The notes beneath the pieces are model-generated. The model saw only the letters and a list, made by a program, of their open reading frames with translations. It had not been told where the DNA came from and did no database searches. A program made the position numbers and the translations under genes. From Craterostigma plantagineum (lineage: Eukaryota > Streptophyta > Magnoliopsida > Lamiales > Linderniaceae), in the NCBI GenBank assembly GCA_027422505.1, contig JAPQWV010000005.1, positions 13,645,501 through 13,709,500 of the forward strand: 64,000 bases of DNA, given 5' to 3'. Each line of letters starts with the position of its first letter. The first letter of the stretch is position 1. Positions 1 to 11,600 of the stretch are shown one piece after another.

Positions 1-1300
1 CTCATGTTAACACGTGATATGTTATATGTCACAGACTGTGATCTCTCAAACTTAGGTTTATCAGTATTAGAAACATGGTTATCAGGGAACTTCTTTGGCC
101 TCTCAGACATACCTAGACTTGTCAGTTCTTTTCAGAAACCAATTGCTAGAATAATGACCATGACGACCGCATGAAAAACATTTAAGCTTTCTAACAGTTG
201 GTGCAGCATGTTTCTATATCGTGGAATATCCTATCCCTGATTTCCCAATATTCCAAGGAATGCTTAGTAATATATCAAGATTTTGTTTTCCCTTAAGAAG
301 TCTATCAACAGTATGAGTTTTTTCTTTTACGGAATTTCTAGGAACATAGATGTCTCTAGATATATCGCTATTTAGCTTCCTAAGCTTTTCACAATTACAC
401 GAGGCTTTCTCTTCCTTAAAGGTTTCTAGTTCGGCCCTTAAGCATGCAATATCTAGATCCGTTTGATGCTTCTCTATTGCTATGTCATCTCGTTGTCTAA
501 CTTATCTCTTAACTTGAGAATTAAGCGATTTAATCTTCCTCTCTGCGTTTTGAATTATTTCAAACATCTCTTTCTTACTCTCATCTACTTCAAAAACTGA
601 GGAATCGTTATCATGAGATTCATCCTTACTGGCATATAATTCATTCAGAATGCGTATTTTCTTAATAGTAGATGAAGAAGATACCTGATCGTCATCGGCC
701 ATGTACGCGAGATCTTCTTTCTCTTCACTCCCGGTATCTTCCCAGTTTGGAACCATGGCCTTTTGTTTCTTTACTCCAATGGGCAGTTTGAGGCAAAGTG
801 GCCTGACTTGAAGCATTTCTGAACATTATTCTCGGAAGAGGATATTTCCTTGCTTTTCTGTTGGAACTTGGAGTTTCCTTTGAATTTTCTTCTTAACCGA
901 TTTTTCAAATCTTCTTGTCAGCATGGCTATCTGCTCCAATATGTTTTCCTCATTTTCCTCGTCGCCATCAGAGTCATTTTCTTGCTTAGTGTTGAAGGCA
1001 ATATTGTGTTGATTTCTGACTTGTGGCTTTTCTTTAATGGCGATTTGAGTCATCTCATATGAGGTTAGAGATCCGATCAGCTCCGAGATAGATAACTTGT
1101 CCAGATCTTAGCTTCGTAGATGGCTCTTATTTTGGGATTCCATTCTCTCGGAAGAGATCTCAGGATTTTTCGAACCTTCTCAACATCGGGATGTTCTTAG
1201 CAAGAGAGAACATCTGATTGATGATGTTCATGAATCTTCCATACATATGACTTATTTTATCGAGTGGTTCCTTCATGTGTGACTTGTAGCATCTCCCACA

Positions 1301-1562
1301 TATTTTAGGCGGATTCGCATGAGCTTACACGATTGTATTCTTCTCTTGTTAATGCCAGTGTTTTAAAATGCGTATAGCGCAAAGCGTTGCGTTTTGATTC
1401 CAATAGCGCGTAGCGCAAAAAGCGTAGTGCAATATTTTTGGCGGATTCGCATGAGCTTACACGATTGTATTCCTCTTGTTAGCGCCAGTGTTTTAAAACG
1501 CGTATAGCGCAACGCGTTGCGTTTTGATTCCAATAGCGCGTAGCGCAAAAAGCGTAGCGCAT
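1301..1562. repeat. 132-bp local tandem duplication containing the left MITE end
   Basis: Sequence 1301-1432 is repeated almost exactly from 1433 to about 1562. Both copies contain flanking gag sequence, the 8-bp target site and the left terminal inverted repeat of the MITE. Copy 1 reads gttaatgc before the TIR and copy 2 reads gttagcgc. Only copy 2's target site matches the right flank at 2301-2308, so copy 2 marks the original boundary and copy 1 is a later duplication. Confidence 0.85.
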
Positions 1563-2300
1563 TGCGTGAGTATTTCGAGCAATACACTTACAATACACAA
1601 AAATATAATATCTGACAACACAACTAAAACAATCCATTTTGGAAGCACATAAACATCTGTAAAAGTTAAATAACAGCGAAATCGAATCTATTTGTATATT
1701 CAACTTCAACATTTAGCGTCATTGACTAAATACAATTTGTTTTTCGCCTATACTTATAACTAATAAATTTATTTTTCAAATTATTAAATCTTTTTTATTG
1801 GAAAAATTTATTTGAAATTACTTTAAAAGACAAAATAGCCAATGTTGTAAGTGCAATATTAAATTTCATGATTCTTTTAAAAAACTAACCATAGAATTTT
1901 AAATATAATTAACAATTGAAAAAGGTAACTACTAAAATTTTAGGAAAACTTAAAAAATGTAGTATCTAGAAATGATTCTTATGGATATCAAAAACTATAT
2001 GATATGCATGTCATTTTGGTCGCTGTTAAACAAAGAATAAATTAGATAAATTTATTTATTCTTGTCACTTGGCTTACATTAAATAATTGTTTTTTATGAT
2101 TTGGTTGAAGTAATTAAAAAGTTAGAAAACCAGAATCAAAAAATATGTTAGTCAAACACGTCTTTTATCATAAAAGGACATTGCCAGCTGCCACATCCAA
2201 TAACATCTCTCGCCTTTTTCTTACGCGTCATCGAGTTTTTTTACTAAGTTTCCGCTATAATGCGCCTTAAAGGCGCGATATTCCGCTTTTTAAAACACTG
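1486..2300. mobile_element. hAT-like MITE (815 bp) in Copia-A gag
   Basis: The element starts CAGTGTTTTAAAA and ends TTTTAAAACACTG, a 13-bp terminal inverted repeat. The flanks are gttagcgc at 1478-1485 and gttagcgc at 2301-2308, a perfect 8-bp target duplication of the size made by hAT transposases. The interior is AT-rich with no credible transposase, so it is non-autonomous. Subterminal regions are rich in GCGC and related motifs (tatagcgc, gtagcgc), a usual site for transposase binding in this superfamily. Confidence 0.92.
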
Positions 2301-2368
2301 GTTAGCGCACAAGCAATCATGTTTTTCGCCTTGGCATTCAGTGAGATTCCACGCTTGTCTGTTGCAAT

Positions 2369-2912
2369 TAGGGTTGCAAACGAATCGAATCGAGTCGAAT
2401 ATCGCAATATTCTATTCGTATTCGTATGGCAATCGAATACGTACGAATACTCGAATATTTAATCGAATCATAAAATCGATTATTATTCGAATTCGAATAT
2501 ATTCTCGAATATTCGAATCGAATATCGAATATCTGTATTCAAAGTCATCTTTCATTTTTTATTTAATAAAATATAAACACTATTATATTTAAATATATAA
2601 TGAATTATAATAAATTATTTTTAAACATATATTGAATTATAACATATTATTTTTAAATGTTTTAGTGAGTTATCATATATTATATGTGAATATATATTAA
2701 TTATACTATATTTTATGTTCTATTATTCGAATCGAATAATTCGATTAATTTTCGAATCGAATATTGTGATTTCATATTCGTATTCGTATATTTCTCGAAT
2801 CAAAAAAAATATTCTTATTCGGATTCGTATTCTAAATATTCGAATTCGAATCTTAAAATTTCGAATCGAATCGCGAATCGAACCGAAAAAGTTCGATTCG
2901 TTTGCAACCCTA
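2369..2912. mobile_element. hAT-like MITE (544 bp) in Copia-A gag
   Basis: The termini TAGGGTTGCAAACG and CGTTTGCAACCCTA are perfect inverted repeats. They are flanked by an 8-bp target duplication, gttgcaat, at 2361-2368 and 2913-2920. The interior is AT-rich with many copies of cgaata/attcg arranged in both orientations near each end, and has no transposase ORF. It is a second non-autonomous hAT-like family, unrelated in sequence to the MITE at 1486-2300. Only about 68 bases of gag separate the two. Confidence 0.93.
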
Positions 2913-3159
2913 GTTGCAATTCAGAAACTTGGAGTTCCATCTGCCTTTTCGGTTCGTATTGTCCAGTCGTAATAATATTCCATAGGTCGTAGTCAATGGC
3001 CAAACGGAATTCCTTCATGCGATTCTTCCATATGGCGTAGTTGGTTCCATCGAAGAGTGGTGGCCTAGAATGGGATTGTCCCTCTGCAAAAACATCAAAA
3101 CTCAAAGAAGCCATTAGATCTTTAACTCCGGCTTGTTAGGCCCATCGCTTGAGTAACCC

Positions 3160-3171
3160 GCTCTGATACCA
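3160..3171 (-). other. Copia-A primer binding site
   Basis: The minus strand reads TGGTATCAGAGC, complementary to the 3' end of initiator Met tRNA, two bases inside the LTR end. It would prime minus-strand cDNA. Confidence 0.9.
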
Positions 3172-3173
3172 AA

Positions 3174-4786
3174 TGAAGATAAAAATGTGCCTAAGAGGGG
3201 GTGATTAGGCTTTATGAAATTTTGCTTCTTCTTTTTAAGAATCCTACGATGTAATATCCTAGAAAGTCTACTTATGCAAATGATCAAGATATGCCTACTA
3301 TATCGTAGTTGCGTCAGATGTGCATTGGTTATATCTCATAGTAAAAAGAAAATAACAGAAAAGTAAATGCGAGGCAACTAGGGTTTACTCCTCTCCTTGA
3401 GGTTTGCTCCTCAAGAGTTTAATCAATCATTATAATGTCACCTTAGCTGGTTACAAAACTGATTGATTGGCCAATACACAACCAAAACAAGTCGAACACT
3501 AGACACTACTAGGTTACCGCACGCCGAGTTTTGCTCTTGGGAATCTCTAATTTCTGACAGGAAACAGCTCGCAAAGTTAAAGATGATGATAAGGATGGAG
3601 GATGGTGATAATAAGGATGATCACTCGTGCAGTGATGGAATCGCAAGTTAAAGCTCAGGTCGGCAGAACGTGATCATATCTGTACGCTCAAACAGCCACA
3701 AATATATTGCAAGTGTGAGATGGCTCTAAATAATAATCTTCTGCTAAAAAACTCTCGTGGTCGTATATTCGCAAGTTCTTAGTTCTTGACAATCTGAAGT
3801 GCTTCTCATACATATAGACCTTTTCAATCAACAATCACATGGAAATTCAATCACAAGATCATTTACCAATCTAAGCACATAATCCATGTAATTATCGAGT
3901 AAATTAATACGCCATATAAATCATGCCAATCATAAATCTTCACAACGGTCGTAAGTTCATAATAGCATGATCATTATCCATATAAAAGCTCAGATTCGTA
4001 TGCAAGTCATATTCAAATATTTCGGATGATATTTTTTATAACAGCACTTTCTTTATGTGATATCCAGCTATCATCTTATAGAATAAATCAATCAGGATTT
4101 ATTTTCCATATTCAGCATATAAGATATCAGCAGATCAATATATTTTCCATATTCAGCACAGATATCAGATAAGATCATATATACCACGATTTTATTCACT
4201 ATGCATAACTTTCCATGTATAGTAGATCTCGTCTAGTTTACACATACCATATTAATCAGCATCTTTATCCACGTAAAGTCAATCAATCAAATCTTTCCAA
4301 ATAATAATATCCTAATCAGCATAAGAAAATATATAATCAATATTTCAATGTAATATAGGCAAGATGACGTATAAGATCATCGACACGATTTTCGTCTCAG
4401 AATAGACATTTCAACGGATATAACACATTCCATATTTGGACATCATATTTCCATATATAGCCCACTGCGATATCTCACATGTTATTACCATAATTAGCAC
4501 AATTTATCCATAATCCGATATATCCTAGCATGTGAGACATCTATAAAATGCGATCACATAGTTTCACCAGATAATCACAGAATCACATGTGAGTCAAATA
4601 TTCGACAAGTTACCATTTCATAGCTCATAATGAATGCATAGTCGAATATTATCATATACTTAGACATTATGCAAAGCAGAAATCGAATTGCTGAAATTAT
4701 AGCCCTATTGTCATTTCAATTACATACATCATCAAAACACTTTAACGCTCATGGACCAAAGGTCAACACATACAGTTTCAAATGCA
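3174..4786 (-). repeat. Copia-A 5' LTR (about 1.6 kb)
   Basis: The LTR begins TGAAG next to the primer site. It shows the same layout as the Copia-B LTR: a tgcctaagaggggg motif near its start, and gaccaaaggtcaacacata close to its end. I place the end at ...aaatgca (4786) by comparison with Copia-B. The interior is AT-rich with many short tattttccatat-like segments and no coding capacity. The outer boundary is inferred because the partner LTR is outside the window. Confidence 0.75.
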
Positions 4787-5984
4787 GTAAGATCTCACGA
4801 GTTTTGTAGACTTGCAGTTCGATATTTGTCAAATCCCACACAACGCGTGTGATGAGCACTCTTGTTCTTCAAGAATCGGTTTGTCAAATCAATATAATTA
4901 GAGTCAATGTACAATTTTTCCCTGGTCCTTCGGAAATACACTCGAACAGAAACCAAAATAGGCGAAGGTTGTTTTACTTTGTAGGCGACGGTTTCTGGGC
5001 GACGCTAAACTCACCGACGCGCAAAATTGGACTTATAGGCGTCGGTTATTAACCGTCGCTTATAAGAACTTATCAGCGTCGGTTGTTACAGAACTACCGA
5101 TACAGTTTGCGCAAAAATTAGCGACGTTTCCCCGAAAACCAACAGCCGGCACTGATTGTTTTATTTTTAATTTATTAAATTTGTTTTTCGAATCCCCCTC
5201 TACAGCCCAAACCAAACCAAATCAAACCAAAAACCAAAATTTTCCACGAAAATCAGGTAATAATAAATATCCAACGTAAATATCCAACTAATCCAAAATA
5301 AAATATCCAACTAATCAAACATAAATATCCAACTACACTCATTTCTAAATAATCAATAGATAAAATTACAATAATCACATCACCAGACAAACTTCTTTGA
5401 AATATTCTACCCACAACTCGCAAATCTCTTTAATCGTTGCGTTCCACACCATTCGCCACACCGATCCTCACACATAACCTCATAAACCCAGCCACCATAC
5501 CTATCAGCTACCTCCACTCCATCCTAGTCGCCCGCCTACTAGAGCTGACTACTCGAATGCCGGAAGAAAGATGACCTCTTCCGCCGTCTCGTCGATCGTC
5601 CTGGCCCGACCGACACTTGTCGTGGTCAAGGCTCCCGCTCCAAACGCAGACATGACGATCCCGATGATCAAGGCCGTCATGAGGGGGAGAGGAGACCTAC
5701 GATAATGACTAGAAGTCAAGGACGAAGCTCGGGCACGACACAGACAAGCGCTGGAGCCGCTGAAACTCACAACCTACTACCCAAACAACCACCACGCACA
5801 GCACCACTCATACAACCCAAATCGACTCACAAATCTTCCACATAAGGACGCCTCCACCCACACCAACGACTCTGACAAGCCCCTTGCTTCCGGAAGAACA
5901 AGTAAGTGCCGCTATGCTCGTGGCCCTGGCTCAAACCGAAGCTACTCCCTCAGTTGCTCAAGACCAACCGGGACCATCAGGGCA
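4787..5984. other. Unclassified stretch between Copia-A and LINE-2
   Basis: This is about 1.2 kb with no recognisable gene. It holds CACTA-like repeats (4981-5095) and an AT-rich segment with repeated atccaacta units (about 5265-5335). A more GC-rich part (about 5500-5984) has short open frames that I cannot match to any family. It may be the remains of a DNA transposon. Confidence 0.5.
4981..5095. repeat. CACTA-like subterminal repeat cluster
   Basis: Several gcgacggtt / gcgtcggtt units occur in both orientations, including the near-palindrome gcgtcggttattaaccgtcg at 5040-5059 and agcgtcggttg near 5075. Inverted and direct 10-bp units of this type are characteristic of the subterminal regions of plant En/Spm (CACTA) elements, where the transposase binds. 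I do not see the CACTA terminus or a 3-bp duplication, so it is a fragment at best. Confidence 0.4.
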
Positions 5985-8455
5985 CCTCCTTACCCTCCAT
6001 CGCTGGGCTCAAACGGCGATGGGAGGGTTTTAACCCCATAACCCGTTTCTTTTCCCCCCTTTCCTTCGTGACTCTTCAGCTTCTCTTCGTTGATCTTCTT
6101 TCTCCCATGGATTCCTTGGATAATCTGGACCATCCCGGACCTGTCCCGGATTATGAGCTCCTAAGACGCAACATAGCTGAGTTTGGAACTCGTTTTGACG
6201 TCGCTACACTTGAAGCTCTTATGGCCCGCGTTAATGACGTCACTTTAGCCACCACAAGGCCGCGCGGAACTGACCCAAACTGATTTCACTACCAACCACA
6301 ATCAATCTGAGCAAAGAGCTAACCAACCTTGGATACCGCAACGCCGCAAAAGGCGTGTCACCTCCACTATCGTGCCAATCCGCGACCCTCCACATTCCTC
6401 ACGAAGTCCCATCCGTAAAGGCACCCCACCGCCACCTTCCAACCCTGATGTGAGCCCGGAAACTACCTCTGAGGATGAACAGCCCCATAACGCTGAAACA
6501 GCCGCCATAGTAGGGTTCTGTGGGACGCTCTTCACCTGCCCAACGAAACCGGGCATGGGATGCCGAATAGAGGGACTTGCAGTTCACCTGTCCTTACTCC
6601 GATCCCTACTCCTGATGATCGCCGTCTCTCTTCCCGTCGAACTACGTAGCCATCGAATGCGGGGTTTGGGTCGATCACTGAAGAGTGCACATCTAGGGTT
6701 TCTATGAGTGACCGTTCATCTCCCGGACCAATGGGCTCACCGAACGGACCTGGGACTATTCTGCCACCTACATTGGATTATGGTTTGGTTGCAGATAAGG
6801 TGATTAAGGCTTTCACTACACCTACATTGGAAGAAACGCCGAGGGTTTCTGTGAACGACCCAACTCCCCATGATTCTATGGTCCACAATGAGGGACCCCG
6901 ACCGCCCACTGAGGCTGCTAGGATCCTCAACGATACATCCTTTGCTGCCGTCTTTCAGGGTGCTACCACCAACCCAAACCAAGCTAGACGTTCAGCCCAC
7001 ACACGCCTCACATTATCCTACACGACACCCACAATGATTAATGGCAAAGCTGAGGCTTGCCCGCCTTGGGAGGTGATTCAAAAAGTGACGGCGAGATGGG
7101 ACCACACCCTCGTTGGGTACTTTCTGGGGAAAAGACCGTACTTCCCCATGTGGAGTGTTTTGCTCGATCTATGTTGAAAGGCCTTGTAGAGGTTCGCTCC
7201 ACGATTAATGGCTTCTTCAAGTTTAGGTTCATGACGGCTGAAGCCTCCGCCGCGGTGTTGGAAGGAGGACCATGGCTCATGCAGGGCAGCCCCTATTTCT
7301 AGAAGCATGGAGAATCGGTATGTCCTTCGCGAAAAAACACCTATGGGCTGTACCATTATGGATCAGACTACATAACGTTCCAACGGAATTGTGGACCCAA
7401 GAGGGGCTGGGGATCGTATCGAGTGTCTTAGGTAAACTACTTTTTGCGGATGCCATGACAGCTACGGCAGAACGGCTGGAATATGCGAGGATATGTATGG
7501 AAATTCTCTAGAAGAACCGTTTGTTGAAGAATTCAACGTCAGAATACCTACTAAGGATGGAGGTCAACCTATAGTCGTACCCATTGCGGTCGAATACGAA
7601 TGGAAGCCCAAGAAGTGCTCGGCGTGCAACACTTGGAATCACGGAGACCGGAACTGCCCTAAGAACCAGACGCAACTAGATAAGTCGTCACCATCGACCA
7701 ATGACCCACGCATACGGGCGCTTGGGCAGCCAAGGACACGAGCTTCAACCGAGACTGCACAAACCTCGGCAAGGCCAAACAACCGAGCTAGAAATGGCAG
7801 GCAGGCGATCCATAAATGGCAGCAAACGACAAACTTGGATAAAGGCAAATCCGCCCTTAAGGAGCACACCAATACCTCTAACGACGGGGACAGTAGCGCA
7901 CGGGACAACCACACAGCCGAACAGCACACAAGACAGCCACGGAAGCCTAGGGATGGTAGCTCGGCAAGATTGATACCTACTAGCTCGCCAACATCCGAGA
8001 ACCACAATCCCTTTGCGGTTCTTGCCGAGCTTGAATAGGATAACACCGAATCAGAGGGTCCTATAGCAACACTTGATAACGGTGACCCATGATACCTGTG
8101 GACGTCTGGAATACACGTGGTCTAAACAGGTTAGGCCACAGATGGGCGGTGGGGGAGCTTATCACAAAATATGGGCTGAAAATGGTAGGGCTGGTTGAGA
8201 CTAGGGTCTCCGAACAAAATGCTGCTATGCTTGCTAATTCCATTAGATCTTGGGACTGGTTTTATGACAATGAAGATGGACCGGTGGCCCGTATTTGGTT
8301 GGATGGGATGCTCGCTTTGTGACCGTCACCATCGAGGACGCCACGCCGCAGGCTGTCCATTGCAAGGCCTATATTATATCGGAACGGTTGGAGCTCTATA
8401 TCACCTTCGTTTATGGACATAACCAACAGACTGAAAGAAGGAGCCTCTGGAATAA
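5985..8455 (+). mobile_element. LINE-2: L1-type LINE truncated at the 3' side
   Basis: A 5' leader (tcaaacggcgatgggagggt motif near 6010, shared with the LINE-3 leader) is followed by a degenerate ORF1 and the first part of ORF2. Homology to the other LINEs stops abruptly near 8455, inside the endonuclease domain, next to Copia-B sequence. Reverse transcriptase, 3' UTR and poly(A) are absent. This is the reverse of the usual 5' truncation and implies a later deletion or recombination. The 5' boundary is approximate. Confidence 0.8.
6107..8038 (+). pseudogene. LINE-2 ORF1 (DUF4283 / zinc-knuckle protein) pseudogene
   Basis: The frame opens with MDSLDNLDHPGPVPDYELLR, matching the LINE-3 ORF1 start (PDYEALRRNI). 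Later segments are WIPQRRKRR (about 6333), a DUF4283 core (TLVGYFLGKRPYFP near 7100, GGPWLMQG near 7265, PLWIRLHNVPTELWTQEGL near 7345-7400), and a CX2CX4HX4C zinc knuckle CSACNTWNHGDRNC near 7617-7658. ORF1 proteins of plant L1 elements bind RNA and accompany ORF2 in the RNP. At least four frame changes (around 6283, 6700, 7170 and 7500) break it. Confidence 0.85.
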
Positions 8456-8457
8456 GA
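8089..8457 (+). pseudogene. LINE-2 ORF2 fragment, endonuclease N-terminus
   Basis: It begins MIPVDVWNTRGLNRLGHRWA, the start of the apurinic-like endonuclease of plant L1 ORF2. VGLVETRVSEQN follows, with the catalytic-region glutamate in ETR. After about 70 codons a frameshift near 8310 moves the frame (continuing ITFVYGHNQQTERRSLW). Homology ends near 8452, before the GDFN and SDH motifs. The start lies about 50 bases after the ORF1 stop, unlike the overlapping arrangement in LINE-1 and LINE-3. Confidence 0.8.
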
Positions 8458-8681
8458 TCAGAGTTCAAAAATAAAAAAGAATTTTTGGCTGAAAATAGAT
8501 TTTGACATATATCTTGAAGAAAATCTATCACGAAAAAATAATCTTCCCATGAGTGAAAGAAATAGGATAGATAAGGAAGGTAAAAATCAAGAAAGATAAT
8601 AGAATCAAAGGCTAAAATCGAGGAGATCCTAAAGGATAAGATCAAAGAAATACTATTGGCTTACTTATCTAGTCACATTTC

Positions 8682-11600
8682 CTATTTGAGCTCAATAATT
8701 CCTAATTGGTCGCGAATATCACAAAATCTACTCTCAATAAGGGGTTTCGTGAAGATATCAGCCAGCTGATCATTAGTTCCTACGAAGTTCACGCTGATAT
8801 TCCCTTTCTGAACATGATCTCGAATAAAATGATGTTTCACCTCTATGTGCTTAGTTCGGCGTGGTGTACGGGATTCTTAGTAATACTAATGGCACTAGTA
8901 CTATCACAGAAAATAGGAATTTGGTCGTACCTTAAACCATAATCACTCAAGGTCTGTTTCATCCAAACGATTTGGTGAGAACAGCTTCCTAAGGCCATAT
9001 ATTCTGCTCCGGTTGTGGACAGGGCGACGGCATTTTATTTCCGACTGGATCAAGTTACAAGGGAATTCCCTAGTAATTGGCAAGTACCACTAGTGCTTCC
9101 TATCTTCTCTAGAACAGGCATAATCAGCGTCCGAGTATCCCATTAATGGGAATTACTTGGAATTTGGATACAACATTCCAAAATTGATTGTTCCTTTCAA
9201 ATATCTAAGTATCCGCTTGACTGCTGTCAAGTGAGATTCCCTAGGACTCGATTGATATCTAGAACATAGACCAATAGCAAACTTAATATCGGGTCTGCTT
9301 GCCGTAAGATAGAGTAAACTTCCGATCATACCTCTATATTTAGTTTGGTCAAAGGGTGTACCTTGTTCTTCATTGTCAATTTTGGCGGTCTGATGCATAG
9401 GCGTGGGAAGTACCTTGAAATTAGCCATTCCAAATTTTTCAAGTAGTTCCTTGGTGTACTTCGTATTAGATATGAATGTCCCCGTGTCTAATTGCTTAAT
9501 TTGCAATCCAAGGAAGTACGTGAGTTCTCCCATTAGGCTCATCTCAAATTCCTGTTGCATAGAGTGATGTCAGTGCTGCCAAATATGATATCATCAACAT
9601 ATATCTGTACAAGTATGTGATTCCCTTCGCATTTTATAAACAGAGTGTTATCTATTGTTCCTGTTGTGAAGCCCATGTCTAGTAAAAATCTACTCAATCT
9701 TTCATACCTGCCCTAGGGGCCTGTTTTAAGCCATATAAAGCTTTGTTTAATTTGAAAACGTGATTCGAAAATTCTTCTTTTTCAAAACCGGGAGGTTGCT
9801 CGACATAAACTTCCTCATTTATAAAACCATTTAAAAATGCACTTTTCACGTCCATTTGAAAAATCTTTTTTTTTTGTAAGAGTTCACTAAACGAAAGAGA
9901 CAGGAGTACAGGTACAGCGTGCATGATATCGCTCATGACGCACCAAACGGTAATGTTCAATCGACCAGACAGCACATCGAAAAACCAAAACAGCCCAGAC
10001 AACCTACAGGTCCGTACAAGACCTCAGCCCAAGAGCAAATGCAAACAAAAAAGGCAAAAGGTAGGTGTCGTAAAACCGCAACCAGCAAACAGGTACCTGG
10101 CACCAGATGAAGTACCAGCAGGGCTGCCGGCCGATGTGCAATAAGGCGCGAGGCGCATAACAGATGAAGCAACACAAGGATGTTCATCAGGCAGAGAAAT
10201 GAAAAAGCAGGATCTGTAACCGCAATCTGGTTGAAAAGGCTCACGAAAAGCCCCCTCCTGAATCTTTCCTCCAAGATAGCGAGGTAGCAAAGGAACAGGC
10301 CCAGGACAAAGCAAGCGAAGCGAGGGTCGGACAGCCAGCAAGGTGCCCAACAAGGCCCAACGACCTGCACCAACAACAAGGAACCAAGAGGACAAAAAGG
10401 AAGAAGGGGGGGGGGTGGAACAACAGACGGAATCAGTGATAGCAAAGCCAAAATGGGCGAAGAAGAGTAAGGAGAGGAATGCTCCCTAGATAGTCCAGGC
10501 TATCCGCCAGGTCCGTCGCATGGCCGAAGACTGCAGGTCATATTTGTGAGGGAGCGTGGTGAGACGAACACTTAGGAGTGCTTCAATATCAGCAACGATT
10601 CGCTCAAGAGCGCTTCGATTGCCCTCATGCCATCTTCTATTGCGTTTGGACCAGAGGTGGTAAATCAACGAAGCCAGGACATGACGAGGCCCCGTTGCTG
10701 ATATTGAAGCACTCGACGAAGCCAGGACATGACGAGGCCCCGTTGCTGATATTGCTGATACATGACGAGTGCTTCTAAACCCATTTGAAAAATCTTGAAT
10801 CTTTTAAAAGATGCATATGCAAGTAAAATGCGTATTGACTCGAGCCTAGCTACGGGTGCAAAGGTTTCTTGAAAATTTATACCTTCTTCTTGGGAATAAC
10901 CTTTGGCAACTAACCTGGCCTTGTTCCGTGTTACATTACCGTTTTCGTCCAGTTTGTTGCGAAACACCCACTTCGTGCCTATTACGGACTTGTCGTTAGG
11001 TCTTTCCACAAGAGTCCACACTTGGCACTTTTCGAATTGTGCTAGCTCTTCTTCCATGGCAATCACCCACTCACCGTCAAGAGCGTCATTCACGGTCTTA
11101 GGTTCCAAGGTTGATAACAGCACGTCATGTGATCCTCAGCAATATCATTTCGTGCGGTTGCTCTCATCTAGTTCCAGTGGAATTGCATCTACTTCTTTGT
11201 CAGTGACCTGTATACCTGCAGGAGACACAACTATACCTTCCTCAGTAGCATCTGCATTAGGAAATTCATCAAACGTAACATGCACAGATTCTTGAACAGT
11301 TCTCTTCCTATTATTGAACACTCTAAAATCTTTGGAATGAAGGCTGTAACCTAGGAATATACCTTGGAATCGAATTTTCCTCTCTTATCCCTATCATTCA
11401 AAATGAAACATTTGCAGTCAAATACATGGAAGTATCCTATGTTAGGGGTTTCATCGTTCCAAAGTTCTCATAGGGAGTTCTCTTAATAATCGGTCTAAGG
11501 AAAATCCTATTCGAGACATAACAAGCCGTACTAACAGTTTCGGCCCATAAATGTTTTGGAGTATTATATTCGCTCAGCATAGTCCTAGCCATTTCTTGTA

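Larger units (their letters stand above)
1..3114 (-). pseudogene. Copia-A gag pseudogene
   Basis: On the minus strand the frame opens at 3114 with MASLSFDVFAEGQSHSRPP followed by FDGTNYAIWKNRM, the N-terminal signature of plant Copia gag proteins (UBN2-like fold). Gag would package element RNA into cytoplasmic particles. Further pieces lie at about 1250-1350 (MWEMLQVTHEGT-like), 826-1053 and 502-816 (acidic, with heptad-like lysine/glutamate-rich stretches), and a CxxC zinc-knuckle-like segment near 190-230. Frames change repeatedly, stops are present, and insertions at 1486-2300 and 2369-2912 split it. It aligns in order with the Copia-B gag, which supports the call. It is non-functional. 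Confidence 0.8.
1..4786 (-). mobile_element. Copia-A: Ty1/Copia retrotransposon, gag side and 5' LTR, runs off left edge
   Basis: Reading on the minus strand, an LTR (3174-4786) is followed by a primer site complementary to initiator Met tRNA (3160-3171) and a gag-like coding region that leaves the window at base 1. The pol region and the other LTR must lie to the left. Layout, leader and gag start closely match Copia-B (8.5-22.25 kb), so both belong to one broad family. The coding region is broken and carries two hAT-like MITEs, so this is an old inactive copy. Confidence 0.85.

Noticed and set aside
3463..3651. A small plus-strand gene in the Copia-A LTR
   Set aside because: 62 codons inside an LTR, not conserved in the equivalent part of the Copia-B LTR.
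5549..5770. A small protein gene on the minus strand
   Set aside because: 73 codons, no recognisable motif, no conserved neighbour. Left as unclassified sequence.
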